NCBI GenBank assembly: GCA_011088215.1
Contig: JAALKD010000006.1
Span: 29,391-93,390 of the forward strand
Reading direction: 5' to 3'
DNA length: 64,000 nt
Origin: Sphingomonadales bacterium
Lineage (GTDB): Bacteria > Pseudomonadota > Alphaproteobacteria > Sphingomonadales > Kordiimonadaceae
Shown: piece by piece, positions 7,920 through 16,731 of the stretch
Position numbering within the stretch: position 1 is the first letter of the stretch
Layout of the letters: each line of letters starts with the position of its first letter
Notes under the pieces: model-generated
Databases searched by the model: none
What the model was told of the DNA's origin: nothing
The model's input: only the letters and a program-made list of their open reading frames with translations
Made by a program: the position numbers and the translations under genes

Positions 7920-8537
7920 ATGAAACCAATAAGATTATATGCAGCAGGACCGTTGGCGGCTGTTTGTACCAGCGGTTTGTTTCTGGTCATGCAAGGACTG
8001 GTCGGCGGCGAGGGAGAGGTGCAAATTGAACCTGATAAGCAAAGATTGATTCCGGTAATACAGGACGTTGATTTCAAGCCACCCGAGCGCATGATACGGA
8101 CTGTCGAAAAGCCTCCTGAGCCGGAGCCCCAGCCGCCTATGGTTAAAGAGCCACCGGTTAATACGGGAGAGCCGGGAAAGATGAATATTTCTATTCCAGG
8201 CGTTAAAACAGGACCTGGAGCCAACCTGATTACCATTAACCTGGGCTCAAATTCTGATGGCGATTATTTGCCTTTGGTACGGGTGCAGCCTCAGTATCCG
8301 CGCCGTGCGCAGGAACGCGGGATAGAGGGCTTTGCTGTTGTTGAACTAACCGTCAACCCGGATGGGTCAGTACCCGCAGAGTCGGTTGTCGTTGTGGAGG
8401 CTGAACCCGCTGGATACTTCGAAGCTAATTCCATTAAGGCCGCGCAAAAGTTCAAATACAAGCCCAAGGTGGTGAACGGCCAGGGTCAGACCGTAACCGG
8501 CGTGCGTTACAAATTCAGTTTCAATATGGCGAAGTAA
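7920..8537 (+). CDS. tonB: TonB family energy transducer, copy 2 (satellite)
   Basis: A second TonB of about 205 residues with the same plan as the one at 5282: N-terminal membrane helix, Pro-rich spacer (EKPPEPEPQPP) and a C-terminal domain sharing DGDYLPLVRVQPQYPRRAQE almost exactly with copy 1. The duplication looks fairly recent in the receptor-binding domain and more diverged in the membrane and spacer parts. It has no exbB of its own and is followed one base later by an exbD, so it probably borrows the ExbB/TtpC motor of the neighbouring operon. The second of two adjacent ATGs is preferred for spacing from GGAGAGG. Its separate operator-like region implies its own regulation. Confidence 0.9.
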   Translation: MKPIRLYAAGPLAAVCTSGLFLVMQGLVGGEGEVQIEPDKQRLIPVIQDVDFKPPERMIRTVEKPPEPEPQPPMVKEPPVNTGEPGKMNISIPGVKTGPGANLITINLGSNSDGDYLPLVRVQPQYPRRAQERGIEGFAVVELTVNPDGSVPAESVVVVEAEPAGYFEANSIKAAQKFKYKPKVVNGQGQTVTGVRYKFSFNMAK

Positions 8538-8538
8538 A

Positions 8539-8937
8539 ATGCGCTGCACGGGCCGAAAACTGCAATCAGGCGCAGTACCAAACATGACGCCGATGCTGGA
8601 CATCGTGTTTATCCTGATAATATTCTTTGTAGTGACGGCCAGTTTTATCCAGGAACGCGGCCTGGAGGTTAACAGGCCGCAAGGTATACCGCCGCCACCC
8701 TTGACGCCGCAGGAAGGCTTGCTCTTACATTTGGCACCCGGCCATCGCATTTTGTTCCGTGGCTACGCTATCGACGTATCCGCAGCCACGGCGCTGATGA
8801 AAAAGTTTCACGTGGAGCATCAGGACCAGGTAATTTTGGTGAAACTGCAGTCTGGCGCAAAGCTCGGGCAGTTGGTCGATTTACTTGATCATGGGCGCAT
8901 GGCGGGATTACCGGTTGGCAGCATCGCCGTTCAATAA
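8539..8937 (+). CDS. exbD: ExbD-type protein paired with satellite TonB
   Basis: A 132-residue ExbD/TolR protein with the membrane motif NMTPMLDIVFILIIFFVV and the proton-relay aspartate at D21. The N-terminus differs from copies 1 and 2: the usual acidic Glu-Val/Ile-Asn segment is replaced by GAVPN. The periplasmic domain is diverged but has the same Pro-rich linker (GIPPPPLTP). It starts one base after the tonB stop, so the two are one unit. A strong terminator follows at 8954. Without an adjacent ExbB it presumably joins the motor encoded upstream. Confidence 0.85.
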   Translation: MRCTGRKLQSGAVPNMTPMLDIVFILIIFFVVTASFIQERGLEVNRPQGIPPPPLTPQEGLLLHLAPGHRILFRGYAIDVSAATALMKKFHVEHQDQVILVKLQSGAKLGQLVDLLDHGRMAGLPVGSIAVQ

Positions 8938-8953
8938 ACACGCAGCGGAAAAC

Positions 8954-8982
8954 AAAAAGGCGGACCAAAGTCCGCCTTTTTA
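8954..8982. terminator. Bidirectional rho-independent terminator
   Basis: AAAAAGGCGGAC (8954-8965), loop CAAA, GTCCGCC (8970-8976) and TTTTTA. The A-run on one side and T-run on the other make it suitable for both the tonB-exbD unit and the convergent serine hydrolase gene. Confidence 0.9.
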
Positions 8983-9012
8983 CTTGGTCACCGTCTGGGC
9001 CAGTAGACCTGG

Positions 9013-10290
9013 TTAGTCGGCTTCGACTGCGTTGTTAATTTTATCCCGTAGCTCATTCCTGAGCGGATAAATACCGGACGGCAGGATGTTGGTCATGAAA
9101 ATGGCAACAACATCACTGGTTGGATCAATCCAGAAGATAGTATTGGCCATTCCACCCCAGAAGTATTCGCCAACATTAGCATGGCCGCCTTGTTTTTCGC
9201 CGTCTTGAACAACAGCGAAACCTAGGCCAAAGCCCAATCCCTGCTTGCCGCCAGCGATGCCTGTCAGATTGTCGGGCAGATGGTCACGGCGCATCAACTC
9301 AACAGTTTCTGCCTTGACCAGCCGTACGCCGTTCAGTTCGCCGCCATTGGCGACCATTTGGGCAAACTTCCAGTAATCCATTGTTGTCGAAACCAGGCCG
9401 CCACCGCCGCTTTCAGACTTTGGCTTGACTGTGAAGTCCCCGAAAAAGTCACCGCGGTAGGCAACCAGGCCCTTGTCTTTTTCGGGAGCATAAATTTCCG
9501 AGAAGCGATCCAGTTGATCGGGTCGTACCGAAAAACCGGTGTCTTTCATGCCCAACGGCGCAAAAATACGTTCCTGAAAAAAATCACCTAGTGACTCACC
9601 CGAAAGCACCTCGATCAACCGGCCTTGCACGTCAACCGATAGCGAATATACCCACGCCGCACCGGGCTGATACAGCAGCGGTAGTTTACCAAGCTTTTCA
9701 GTTTGTTGCGCCAGCGTCAATTTGGGGTCGAATACGCCGGCTTTGCCGTACAGCTGGTCAACCGGTGTGTTGCCGAATACGCCGTAGGTCAGGCCGGCCG
9801 TATGGGTTAGCAAGTCGCGGATTGTCGATGGTCGTTCTGCTGGGACCGTTTGCAACGAGCCGTCTTGGTTTACACCGCTAAAAACGCGTTGGTTCGCAAA
9901 AGATGGCAGATACTTCGATACTGGGTCATCCAGCCCAAACTTGCCTTCTTCATATAGCATCATCAGCGCGATACCGGTTATTGGCTTGGTCATGGAATAG
10001 ATGCGGAACACCGCGTCTTCGGACATTTTTGTCCCGGCTTCCTTGTTGATTTGGCCGTAAGTCTCGAAATGTGCAATTTTGCCGTCGCGGGCCACCAGCG
10101 TTGTTGCGCCGACAAGCCTCCCGCTTTTCACATAGCCGTCGATATGCGACTTCAGCGCTGCCAGCCCCTGGTCGGACAAGCCAACCGTTGCTGCTGTTGC
10201 TGCACGGTCATTTGCTGGAACCGCGGGTGCCATCGCGCCTACAAGCGCAAAAGCTACCGCTGTCAGCACCACTTGTGTTTTCTTGAACAT
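9013..10290 (-). CDS. Secreted serine hydrolase, beta-lactamase/esterase (class C-like) family
   Basis: A 425-residue exported protein of the beta-lactamase-related serine hydrolase family (EstB/class C fold). The signal peptide is MFKKTQVVLTAVAFALVGAM, cut near APAVPA. The catalytic Ser-X-X-Lys is S99-M-T-K102 (RIYSMTKPITG), and the tyrosine motif is Y215 in WVYSLSVDV, typical of the esterase branch rather than true beta-lactamases. It probably hydrolyses esters or amides in the periplasm; the substrate cannot be told. ATG 10290 has AGGGAG upstream; the longer GTG-started frame (10314) would spoil the signal peptide. It is transcribed alone, converging on the tonB-exbD unit. Confidence 0.88.
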   Translation of the reverse strand: MFKKTQVVLTAVAFALVGAMAPAVPANDRAATAATVGLSDQGLAALKSHIDGYVKSGRLVGATTLVARDGKIAHFETYGQINKEAGTKMSEDAVFRIYSMTKPITGIALMMLYEEGKFGLDDPVSKYLPSFANQRVFSGVNQDGSLQTVPAERPSTIRDLLTHTAGLTYGVFGNTPVDQLYGKAGVFDPKLTLAQQTEKLGKLPLLYQPGAAWVYSLSVDVQGRLIEVLSGESLGDFFQERIFAPLGMKDTGFSVRPDQLDRFSEIYAPEKDKGLVAYRGDFFGDFTVKPKSESGGGGLVSTTMDYWKFAQMVANGGELNGVRLVKAETVELMRRDHLPDNLTGIAGGKQGLGFGLGFAVVQDGEKQGGHANVGEYFWGGMANTIFWIDPTSDVVAIFMTNILPSGIYPLRNELRDKINNAVEAD

Positions 10291-10555
10291 TTTTATTTTC
10301 TCCCTCGCTGTCACTTAGTGCAGTTAACGCCCACGTCAACGCACCGCGCGCTCAATTGACACTTTTATCATATAAATCACCAGATGGTGCAATAGACCGC
10401 GTGAACCCAATGTGAACACTCTGTTGTGTCCCTGTGATTGATTGCTGTTTGCCGCCAAACAAAAGCCTGCTTGGTGGTTGCAGTTTTTGTCGGCTCGATT
10501 TACCGTCTTGCCGTGGATCGGTTGTTCCGTATCCGCCCTAATTATGGAGGTTGTT

Positions 10556-11989
10556 ATGGTTGCAGGTCTTACCAGTTTGTTGGACGGGTATTTGGTTAAT
10601 GGTGACGGGCTTGCGGTTGATAACCCGGCAACCGGCGACCATGTTGCAACCGTGCGCGACTACTCAGACAGCGAGGTTTCCGACTGTGTTGTGGCTGCCA
10701 CCGCCGCCTTCCCGGCGTGGGCAAAAAAGACGGCGAAAGAACGCTCGGTTATTCTACGGCGCTGGTATGAGCTGATGCTGGCGCACCAGGAAGAACTGGC
10801 ACAGTTGATCACTGCCGAATGCGGCAAACCGTTGGCTGAAGCACGCGGCGAAGTGATGTACGGCGCATCTTTCCTCGAATGGTTCGCGGAAGAGGCAAAA
10901 CGTGCATACGGCGACGTGGTTCCAACCCATAACGCGAGTGCGCGTATCATCGTCATCAAACAGCCCATTGGTGTGGTGTCTGCCATCACGCCCTGGAACT
11001 TCCCGGTTGCCATGATCACGCGCAAGGCAGCACCTGCACTTGCAGCGGGCTGCCCAATGATTGTTAAACCTGCTGAGGCAACCCCCTTGTCTGCTTTGGC
11101 TCTGGAGAAATTGGCGCGAGAGGCCGGCATCCCAGAAGGCGTGTTCAAAATCGTGACCACACGCAAGCCCGCTGAAACTGGCAAAGTACTGACCACTCAC
11201 CCGGACATTAAGAAGATATCCTTCACTGGCTCCACGGCGGTTGGCAAAATTCTCATGCGTCAGGCGGCCGACACGGTCAAGAAAGCCAGCATGGAGCTTG
11301 GCGGCAACGCACCTTTCATAGTCTTTGACGATGCCGATATTGACGCCGCACTTGATGGTGCCATGGCATCCAAATACCGCAATGCGGGGCAAACCTGTGT
11401 GTGTGCAAACCGGTTTTTCGTACAAAGCGGCGTTTACGACCAGTTTGTTGAGAAATTTTCTGCCCGTGTCGCAGCGCTGTCAATCGGTGACGGTGCAGCA
11501 GACGGCACTGAAGTCGGGCCACTAATCAATACTGCAGCGATCGACAAGGTCGAGCAGCTTGTTGCCACCGCCACTGCCGCGGGTGCCAAAGCTATGGTCG
11601 GTGGTAACCGCTCTGAACTGGGTGGCAACTTTTATCAGCCCACAGTGCTAGCGGATGCGCGCGCGGATATGGCGATAGCACAAGCCGAGATTTTCGGGCC
11701 GGTTGCTCCGGTATTCAAATTTAACACCGAGGCCGAGGTGGTAGAACTTGCCAACGACACGCCGTATGGCTTGGCCGCTTATTTTTACGCACGCGACCTG
11801 GGTCGGGTCTGGCGAGTGGCCGAGGCGCTGGAATATGGCATGGTCGGTATCAATGAAGGTATCCTGTCCACCGAGGTGGCCCCGTTTGGTGGGGTCAAGG
11901 AATCCGGAATTGGCCGTGAAGGCTCGCGTTATGGCCTCGATGAATATCTGGAAATAAAATATTGCCTGATGGGCGGACTGTCGACCTAA
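10556..11989 (+). CDS. gabD: NAD(P)-dependent succinate-semialdehyde dehydrogenase
   Basis: A 477-residue aldehyde dehydrogenase that should oxidise succinate semialdehyde to succinate in GABA breakdown. The catalytic cysteine is C281 (NAGQTCVCANRFF) and the general base E247 (MELGGNAPF). The NAD fold motif FTGSTAVGK and the SSADH-type C-terminus EVAPFGGVKESGIGREGSRY are present. Length matches GabD (about 480). The frame is open back to 10442, but ATG 10556 has a GGAGG 6 bases upstream and gives the family N-terminus. No GABA transaminase lies nearby. The stop is 7 bases from the convergent patatin gene. Confidence 0.92.
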   Translation: MVAGLTSLLDGYLVNGDGLAVDNPATGDHVATVRDYSDSEVSDCVVAATAAFPAWAKKTAKERSVILRRWYELMLAHQEELAQLITAECGKPLAEARGEVMYGASFLEWFAEEAKRAYGDVVPTHNASARIIVIKQPIGVVSAITPWNFPVAMITRKAAPALAAGCPMIVKPAEATPLSALALEKLAREAGIPEGVFKIVTTRKPAETGKVLTTHPDIKKISFTGSTAVGKILMRQAADTVKKASMELGGNAPFIVFDDADIDAALDGAMASKYRNAGQTCVCANRFFVQSGVYDQFVEKFSARVAALSIGDGAADGTEVGPLINTAAIDKVEQLVATATAAGAKAMVGGNRSELGGNFYQPTVLADARADMAIAQAEIFGPVAPVFKFNTEAEVVELANDTPYGLAAYFYARDLGRVWRVAEALEYGMVGINEGILSTEVAPFGGVKESGIGREGSRYGLDEYLEIKYCLMGGLST

Positions 11990-11996
11990 CCGTATC

Positions 11997-14375
11997 TTAC
12001 AGTGCGAAATTTTTTCGCAGTTCGGCGATCAGATCTTCGCTTTCCAAGGTGTGCTTTGCTTCACTGTCAATGATCGCCAACGCTAGTTTGCGGCGCAAGT
12101 GACTGGCTTCAATGTTGTCCTTAAGTCCGGGCGCGCTGGCGGCATCAGTTAAGAAATCAACCAGTCGGTTGGCGGCGTGAATGCGGCCCCATATATAATC
12201 GTTTTCCCGCGCTTTCCGGCTGAAAAACGCCCCAAAGTTAAATAGCTTTGCGCCCATTAATCGTTGACCGTCTTCGGGGCAATCAACCTCGGCGCAATCA
12301 ATAGGGCTGATCCGGTCAACTCGAATTTCGTCGATTTCCATCAGGTCGGTATGGGCTGTCATCGGTAGCGTTAGAACGTCATAAAAGGAAAAGCCTACAT
12401 AGGCGTGAAACAGCGTTTTGCGGGTTGCCTCATCCTCGATGGCATTAATCGCCTGCGCCAGCATTTCATCCTCTTCAAAGTCCAGGTCTTCCAGCTCCAT
12501 CACCTTGGCTACAATCGCCATCAACTCTTCTGTGTCGCCGCTAAGAGGGGCGTCTTTGTAAAAGTCGGTTTGCCAGCGCTGGCGGTAGCGGGCAATGCTG
12601 TCATAGATGTGTGCTTTCAAGTTGGCAAAAGAAGCCAATGACGCCTGGGCTGGTTCCTGCTGCAGCTGCCGGTTTAGGCGTTTGATCAAAAAACGCATAC
12701 GCCGCACCCGGTAGTCCACATCATATTTGCGGAAAAAGGGAATGGCTTGCCTGCAAGCGTCGTCGCCGGATTCGATGAAACCATTTTGGACGGCCCACTG
12801 GGAAAGCTGCGCCAATGTTGGCACAGCTGATTGTTCCAAATCTTGGTCTTGTTTGCTCCGATCCTGGTGCCACTCCTTCAGGAATTTGCTCAGGCGTTCC
12901 AGCGAATGCACGGCCTTTGCCTCGGCGTAGCTGCCGTAGCCGAACCCGGCCTCGTGGCGCGCCTGTTCGTGGGCACGTTCGCGCCAACTGGCCAGCATCG
13001 CTGTGGACATCTTTTGGCCAGGCGCCAAAATCAGAATTTGATCGACCAGTTGGGAAACATCTTGTTCGATGCGTTTCAAAATAATCTCAAAACGTCGCGC
13101 GCGCCGGTTTTGTTCCTCAATTTCCTGAAGGTCGCCCAATATGGGTTCGTCACGTGGAATTTCAGCGAGCGAGGACAGGATAGTGCGGAAAAACCCTGGT
13201 ATTGGCTTATTGCCTTCATCGCCTGTGTCGTTGTTGTTTGGGTGGGCTTGCGCGTCTGTTTGTATTTCCGGGCGAGGGTCGACAAAAATAATCCTTCGAT
13301 CCACTTCACGGTGGGCGGGTCGGTCGATCACTGCATCAATCGCACTGGCAAACGGTTTGTTATTGGTAACACCGCCGTCGATGAAGCTCATGTTTTCAAC
13401 GTCACCAATGTCTTCCGACAAATGGTCAAAGTTCTTCGCCATAAAGTCAGCTTCGTGCGGCCAACTGGCACCGCATTTTTTCAGGTAAGTTTTCAGATCA
13501 CTAAGCCGCATGGGCGGGAAAGCGCCAGGAAAGCTGGATGTGGCGCGGGCCGCGAAACCCAGACCAGGGATATTGGTGTCGTCGAAGTCGCTACTGCGAG
13601 CGGAGCGACGCCCCTGAATGTGGCTGAATTTCAAGCTGACTTTATGCTGCTTTTCGCGGATTGTTGCCGGGTCGTGCATGCCGACGGATTGGCTTTGGCC
13701 ATAAAAATTGGTCAGGCTGACAAACAGATCTAGCTGGTGGCCAGTTGGCAGCAGGCTGGAGCCGGGTGCCGCCTCGCCCATATTGTGGTTGGCATCAATC
13801 ATCCATTCCAGCATGCGCGTGCCGGAAAAGGGCGGCTCGAACCAGCGAGACCTTATGAAACGGGAAAGCTTTCTTTTTGCCTCTGCATAGGGGTGTTCGC
13901 CTTTCCAGATTCGCTTGCCGAACAGCCAAATCAGTGGATACATATAGACCTTGCTCCAACGCTCTGCCAGCGTTTCGCGTTCCATTAATTCTTCAATGTC
14001 ACCTAGCTTCATCCACATATCGCGCAGGGGATCAAAATCCAGATCGTAGGCCAGCGCCCGCCCGAGGAAGATACCGTTGATTCCGCCCGCTGAAGCGCCG
14101 GAAATCACGTCAACGATCACCCGCATGTCAACGCTTTCACCGATCATCCGAAGCAAATCGAAATAGTGGCTTTCCGTGTCAGTGGAATAACCGCGGTCGG
14201 GTGCGCGGACGCTGTAGGAAACCGAAGAGTCGGCTTTTTCTTCGGCAGATAGGCTGTGATAAACCTTGGATGCACGCACCAACTTCAACACTTCATGCGA
14301 CACGCCGTTCATGTAAACGGCAAGCGAGGCTCCACCGAAGCAAACCAATGCTAATCGAACTTCCAGTTCTCGCAT
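11997..14375 (-). CDS. Patatin-like protein with DUF3376 region (792 aa)
   Basis: A large cytoplasmic patatin-like phospholipase candidate. The N-terminal patatin domain has the oxyanion segment CFGGASLAVYMNGV (about residues 12-25), the nucleophile S95 in ISGASAGGIN, and the catalytic aspartate in FIDGGVTNN (about residue 334). The C-terminal half is long, helical and charged, as in DUF3376-containing patatins. It would be an acyl hydrolase acting on membrane lipids; the substrate is unknown. ATG 14375 gives the family start MRELEVRLAL and has AAGG upstream. It lies downstream of rluB and rsmD on the same strand, 81 bases after rsmD, and may share their transcript. Confidence 0.85.
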   Translation of the reverse strand: MRELEVRLALVCFGGASLAVYMNGVSHEVLKLVRASKVYHSLSAEEKADSSVSYSVRAPDRGYSTDTESHYFDLLRMIGESVDMRVIVDVISGASAGGINGIFLGRALAYDLDFDPLRDMWMKLGDIEELMERETLAERWSKVYMYPLIWLFGKRIWKGEHPYAEAKRKLSRFIRSRWFEPPFSGTRMLEWMIDANHNMGEAAPGSSLLPTGHQLDLFVSLTNFYGQSQSVGMHDPATIREKQHKVSLKFSHIQGRRSARSSDFDDTNIPGLGFAARATSSFPGAFPPMRLSDLKTYLKKCGASWPHEADFMAKNFDHLSEDIGDVENMSFIDGGVTNNKPFASAIDAVIDRPAHREVDRRIIFVDPRPEIQTDAQAHPNNNDTGDEGNKPIPGFFRTILSSLAEIPRDEPILGDLQEIEEQNRRARRFEIILKRIEQDVSQLVDQILILAPGQKMSTAMLASWRERAHEQARHEAGFGYGSYAEAKAVHSLERLSKFLKEWHQDRSKQDQDLEQSAVPTLAQLSQWAVQNGFIESGDDACRQAIPFFRKYDVDYRVRRMRFLIKRLNRQLQQEPAQASLASFANLKAHIYDSIARYRQRWQTDFYKDAPLSGDTEELMAIVAKVMELEDLDFEEDEMLAQAINAIEDEATRKTLFHAYVGFSFYDVLTLPMTAHTDLMEIDEIRVDRISPIDCAEVDCPEDGQRLMGAKLFNFGAFFSRKARENDYIWGRIHAANRLVDFLTDAASAPGLKDNIEASHLRRKLALAIIDSEAKHTLESEDLIAELRKNFAL

Positions 14376-14455
14376 TCCGACAACCTTTTCAGTCAAAATC
14401 TGACACCTAGTGTGCCGCTATTTTGGCGAAACCTAAAGAAAATTATAAAGGTGGC

Positions 14456-15019
14456 TCAAATGTTTGACGCAGACTGCATCAAAATTACTATTCGTTGCTT
14501 GCCCTGTTTTCTGTCGTCAACAATGGTCAGGTCAGACGGCAGATCAATCGTTTCGTCGGCCGCCAGTTCGCAAACAATGCAGGTGTCATCTTTCAGCCAG
14601 CTGCCTTTAATCAGGCGGTCCAAAGTTGGTCGCAAAAGACTCTTTCGGTATGGGGGGTCTATAAAGATGAAATCAAATGCTGTTTTTGATGGCCCAACGG
14701 TAGTTGCATCAGCCGCCGTGGTCGTGGTGTCCGGCGTGGCATCCAAAGACGCGATGTTTGAACGCAGGCAATTAAGCGAGCCGCGCGCTTTCTCCACGAA
14801 AGTCACGTGCACTGCACCGCGTGACAGTGCCTCCAGCCCTAAAGCGCCGGTGCCAGCGTATATGTCGGCCACCTGCGCGCCAGCCATTGCCGGATAGCGC
14901 GGGTGTCCGAGTATGGAAAATAACCGTTCGCGCATGCGGTCTGTGGTTGGCCGCACGTCAAGGCCGTCCGGAACTGACAAACGGCGACCCCGAAAACGAC
15001 CGGCGATAATTCGGGTCAT
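14456..15019 (-). CDS. rsmD: 16S rRNA (guanine(966)-N2)-methyltransferase
   Basis: A 187-residue SAM-dependent methyltransferase that modifies G966 of 16S rRNA. It has the RsmD opening MTRIIAGRFRGR, the RPTTDRMRERLFSIL segment, the SAM-binding motif DIYAGTGALGLE (residues 52-63) and the catalytic DPPY (121-124). The start overlaps the rluB stop by four bases (ATGA), so the two are translationally coupled. Length is normal for the family. Confidence 0.95.
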   Translation of the reverse strand: MTRIIAGRFRGRRLSVPDGLDVRPTTDRMRERLFSILGHPRYPAMAGAQVADIYAGTGALGLEALSRGAVHVTFVEKARGSLNCLRSNIASLDATPDTTTTAADATTVGPSKTAFDFIFIDPPYRKSLLRPTLDRLIKGSWLKDDTCIVCELAADETIDLPSDLTIVDDRKQGKQRIVILMQSASNI

Positions 15020-16188
15020 TTTTTCGATGCCTGGCCTCGACGGCCTTGGCCTTTGGAAACTTGGCCTTTGCGTGCGCCAGCCTTCGAGGTATTGGGGCCT
15101 GTCTTACCGGTTCTATTGTTGCTCGGTTTCTGGCTGTATCGCCCACTTGGTTTTGCGCCGCGCTCCGTATCCCTGTCGGCTGCTGTTTTTCGCCGGTCCG
15201 GTCTGCGGGCTTCATCCTGTCCGCCTGCGGACTTGCGCCGCCGTACCGCACCGGGTTTGTTGCCAGTTGGTTTTTTTGCCTTGGCCCACTTTGAAGTGTC
15301 GCGCACTACTTTGACCGCTGCAACGCTTTGCGGTGCATCAGCGAAAAACTCAGGTAGTGCTTCGCGCAGCTGTTTGTCGTTAACTGGTGCAACAACCGCT
15401 GAGGGTAGGGTGCCTAGTGCAAAAGGGCCATAATGGGTTCGGATAAGCCGGTTAACCGTTAGCCCCAGATGCTCCATTACCCGGCGAACCTCACGGTTTT
15501 TTCCTTCGCGAATAGCGACAGTTAACCATGTATTGGCTGATGATCTGCTGCTTGCGTCTTGTTCTTTTTGCGCGCGTTTGGACAGCCGCTCCAGCCTGGC
15601 GTCCACTTCGCCGTAATGAATGCCGTCGATGGTGATGCCACCCGCCAGCTTTGCCAGTGCTTTTTCTTCAACTCGGCCATATACGCGAACCCGGTATCGG
15701 CGCACCAAAGCGTTCGCGGGAAGTTCCATCCAGCGGGCCAACGCGCCGTCGTTGGTTAGCAAGAGCAAGCCTTCGGTGTTCATGTCCAGCCGCCCGATTG
15801 AAATAACCCGGCCAATATGTTTGGGAAGGCGATCAAACACTGTACGGCGGCCCTCTGGGTCTTTGGTGGTTGTCAGTGTGCCTTTGGTTTTATGCATGCG
15901 CCAAACCTTTGTGGCATCTGCACGCTCCACTGCTTCGCCGTCAACACGAATGCCTTCCAGGCTTTTGATCAACACAGCCGGTGTTGTCAGGGTTTGTCCG
16001 TCCAGGGATATGCGGCCTGCTTCAATCATGCGTTCAACATCACGGCGCGATGCTACACCTGCTCGGGCCAACGCTTTGGCAATACGTTCACCTTTGTCGG
16101 CGTTGTCGGGGCTGTTACTGCCCGGATCGGAGTTTTGTGCCCCCGAAATGCTCGTTGTTTTATCTTTTTCAGTCATGCGGCGCACCAT
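15016..16188 (-). CDS. rluB: RluB-type 23S rRNA pseudouridine synthase
   Basis: A 390-residue pseudouridine synthase of the RsuA/RluB/E/F family. An S4 RNA-binding domain (about residues 34-90: RIAKALARAGVASRRDVERM) is followed by the catalytic domain with GRLDMNTEGLLLLTNDG, where D135 is the catalytic aspartate, and REGKNREVRRVMEHLGL. The C-terminal ~90 residues are very rich in Lys, Arg, Gly, Ser and Asn and look disordered, as in many alphaproteobacterial RluB proteins. The start is uncertain: ATG 16188 or 16176, neither with a clear Shine-Dalgarno; the frame runs to 16263. rsmD is overlapped downstream and tadA is divergent. Confidence 0.9.
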   Translation of the reverse strand: MVRRMTEKDKTTSISGAQNSDPGSNSPDNADKGERIAKALARAGVASRRDVERMIEAGRISLDGQTLTTPAVLIKSLEGIRVDGEAVERADATKVWRMHKTKGTLTTTKDPEGRRTVFDRLPKHIGRVISIGRLDMNTEGLLLLTNDGALARWMELPANALVRRYRVRVYGRVEEKALAKLAGGITIDGIHYGEVDARLERLSKRAQKEQDASSRSSANTWLTVAIREGKNREVRRVMEHLGLTVNRLIRTHYGPFALGTLPSAVVAPVNDKQLREALPEFFADAPQSVAAVKVVRDTSKWAKAKKPTGNKPGAVRRRKSAGGQDEARRPDRRKTAADRDTERGAKPSGRYSQKPSNNRTGKTGPNTSKAGARKGQVSKGQGRRGQASKK

Positions 16189-16269
16189 AGTGCCAGCGCG
16201 GGGCTGAGACAAGTTAATACAATTCACTACCTTGACGTCAGATAAATTCGCTTTATTAAACAACTTATC

Positions 16270-16722
16270 ATGATTGATGATTTTCCCTTCATGCGGCAGG
16301 CGCTTCAGGAAGCACGTCTAGCCGCGGTTCGCGGCGAGGTGCCTGTTGGTGCTATTATTGTTGGCCCAAAGGGTCGTATTATTGCGGCTGGGGGCAACGA
16401 AGTGATTGGTGCGGTTGACCCTACCGGCCACGCAGAAATTGTTGCGATCCGCAAAGCAGCTGACATTATGCAGTCTGAACGCCTTGAGGGTTGCGATATG
16501 TATGTGACCCTGGAGCCATGCGCCATGTGCGCCCAGGCGATTGCCTTCGCTCGCATCCGCCGCCTCTATTACGGCGCAGAAGACCCCAAAGGCGGCGGCG
16601 TTACGGTGGGGGCAAAAATATTTGACCAGCCGACTACCCATCACAAGCCTGAAATATACGGCGGCATTCTGGAAGAAGAGTCTGCCCAATTGCTTAGAGA
16701 CTTTTTCGCAGAACGGCGTTAA
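16270..16722 (+). CDS. tadA: tRNA-specific adenosine deaminase TadA
   Basis: A 150-residue zinc deaminase that makes inosine at the wobble position of tRNA-Arg(ACG). The zinc and proton-shuttle motifs are H54-A-E56 (GHAEIVAI) and P83-C84-A-M-C87 (LEPCAMCAQA). The length and C-terminal helix are typical. It is divergent from rluB; the intergenic space is about 80 bases if the short rluB start is used. The mscS-like gene follows after 9 bases. Confidence 0.95.
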   Translation: MIDDFPFMRQALQEARLAAVRGEVPVGAIIVGPKGRIIAAGGNEVIGAVDPTGHAEIVAIRKAADIMQSERLEGCDMYVTLEPCAMCAQAIAFARIRRLYYGAEDPKGGGVTVGAKIFDQPTTHHKPEIYGGILEEESAQLLRDFFAERR

Positions 16723-16731
16723 TCTCTTCCG

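Noticed and set aside
12831-13733. 300-codon open frame antisense to the patatin gene
   Set aside because: The opposite strand encodes a clear patatin/DUF3376 protein; the antisense frame has no motif and a Cys/Arg-rich shadow composition.
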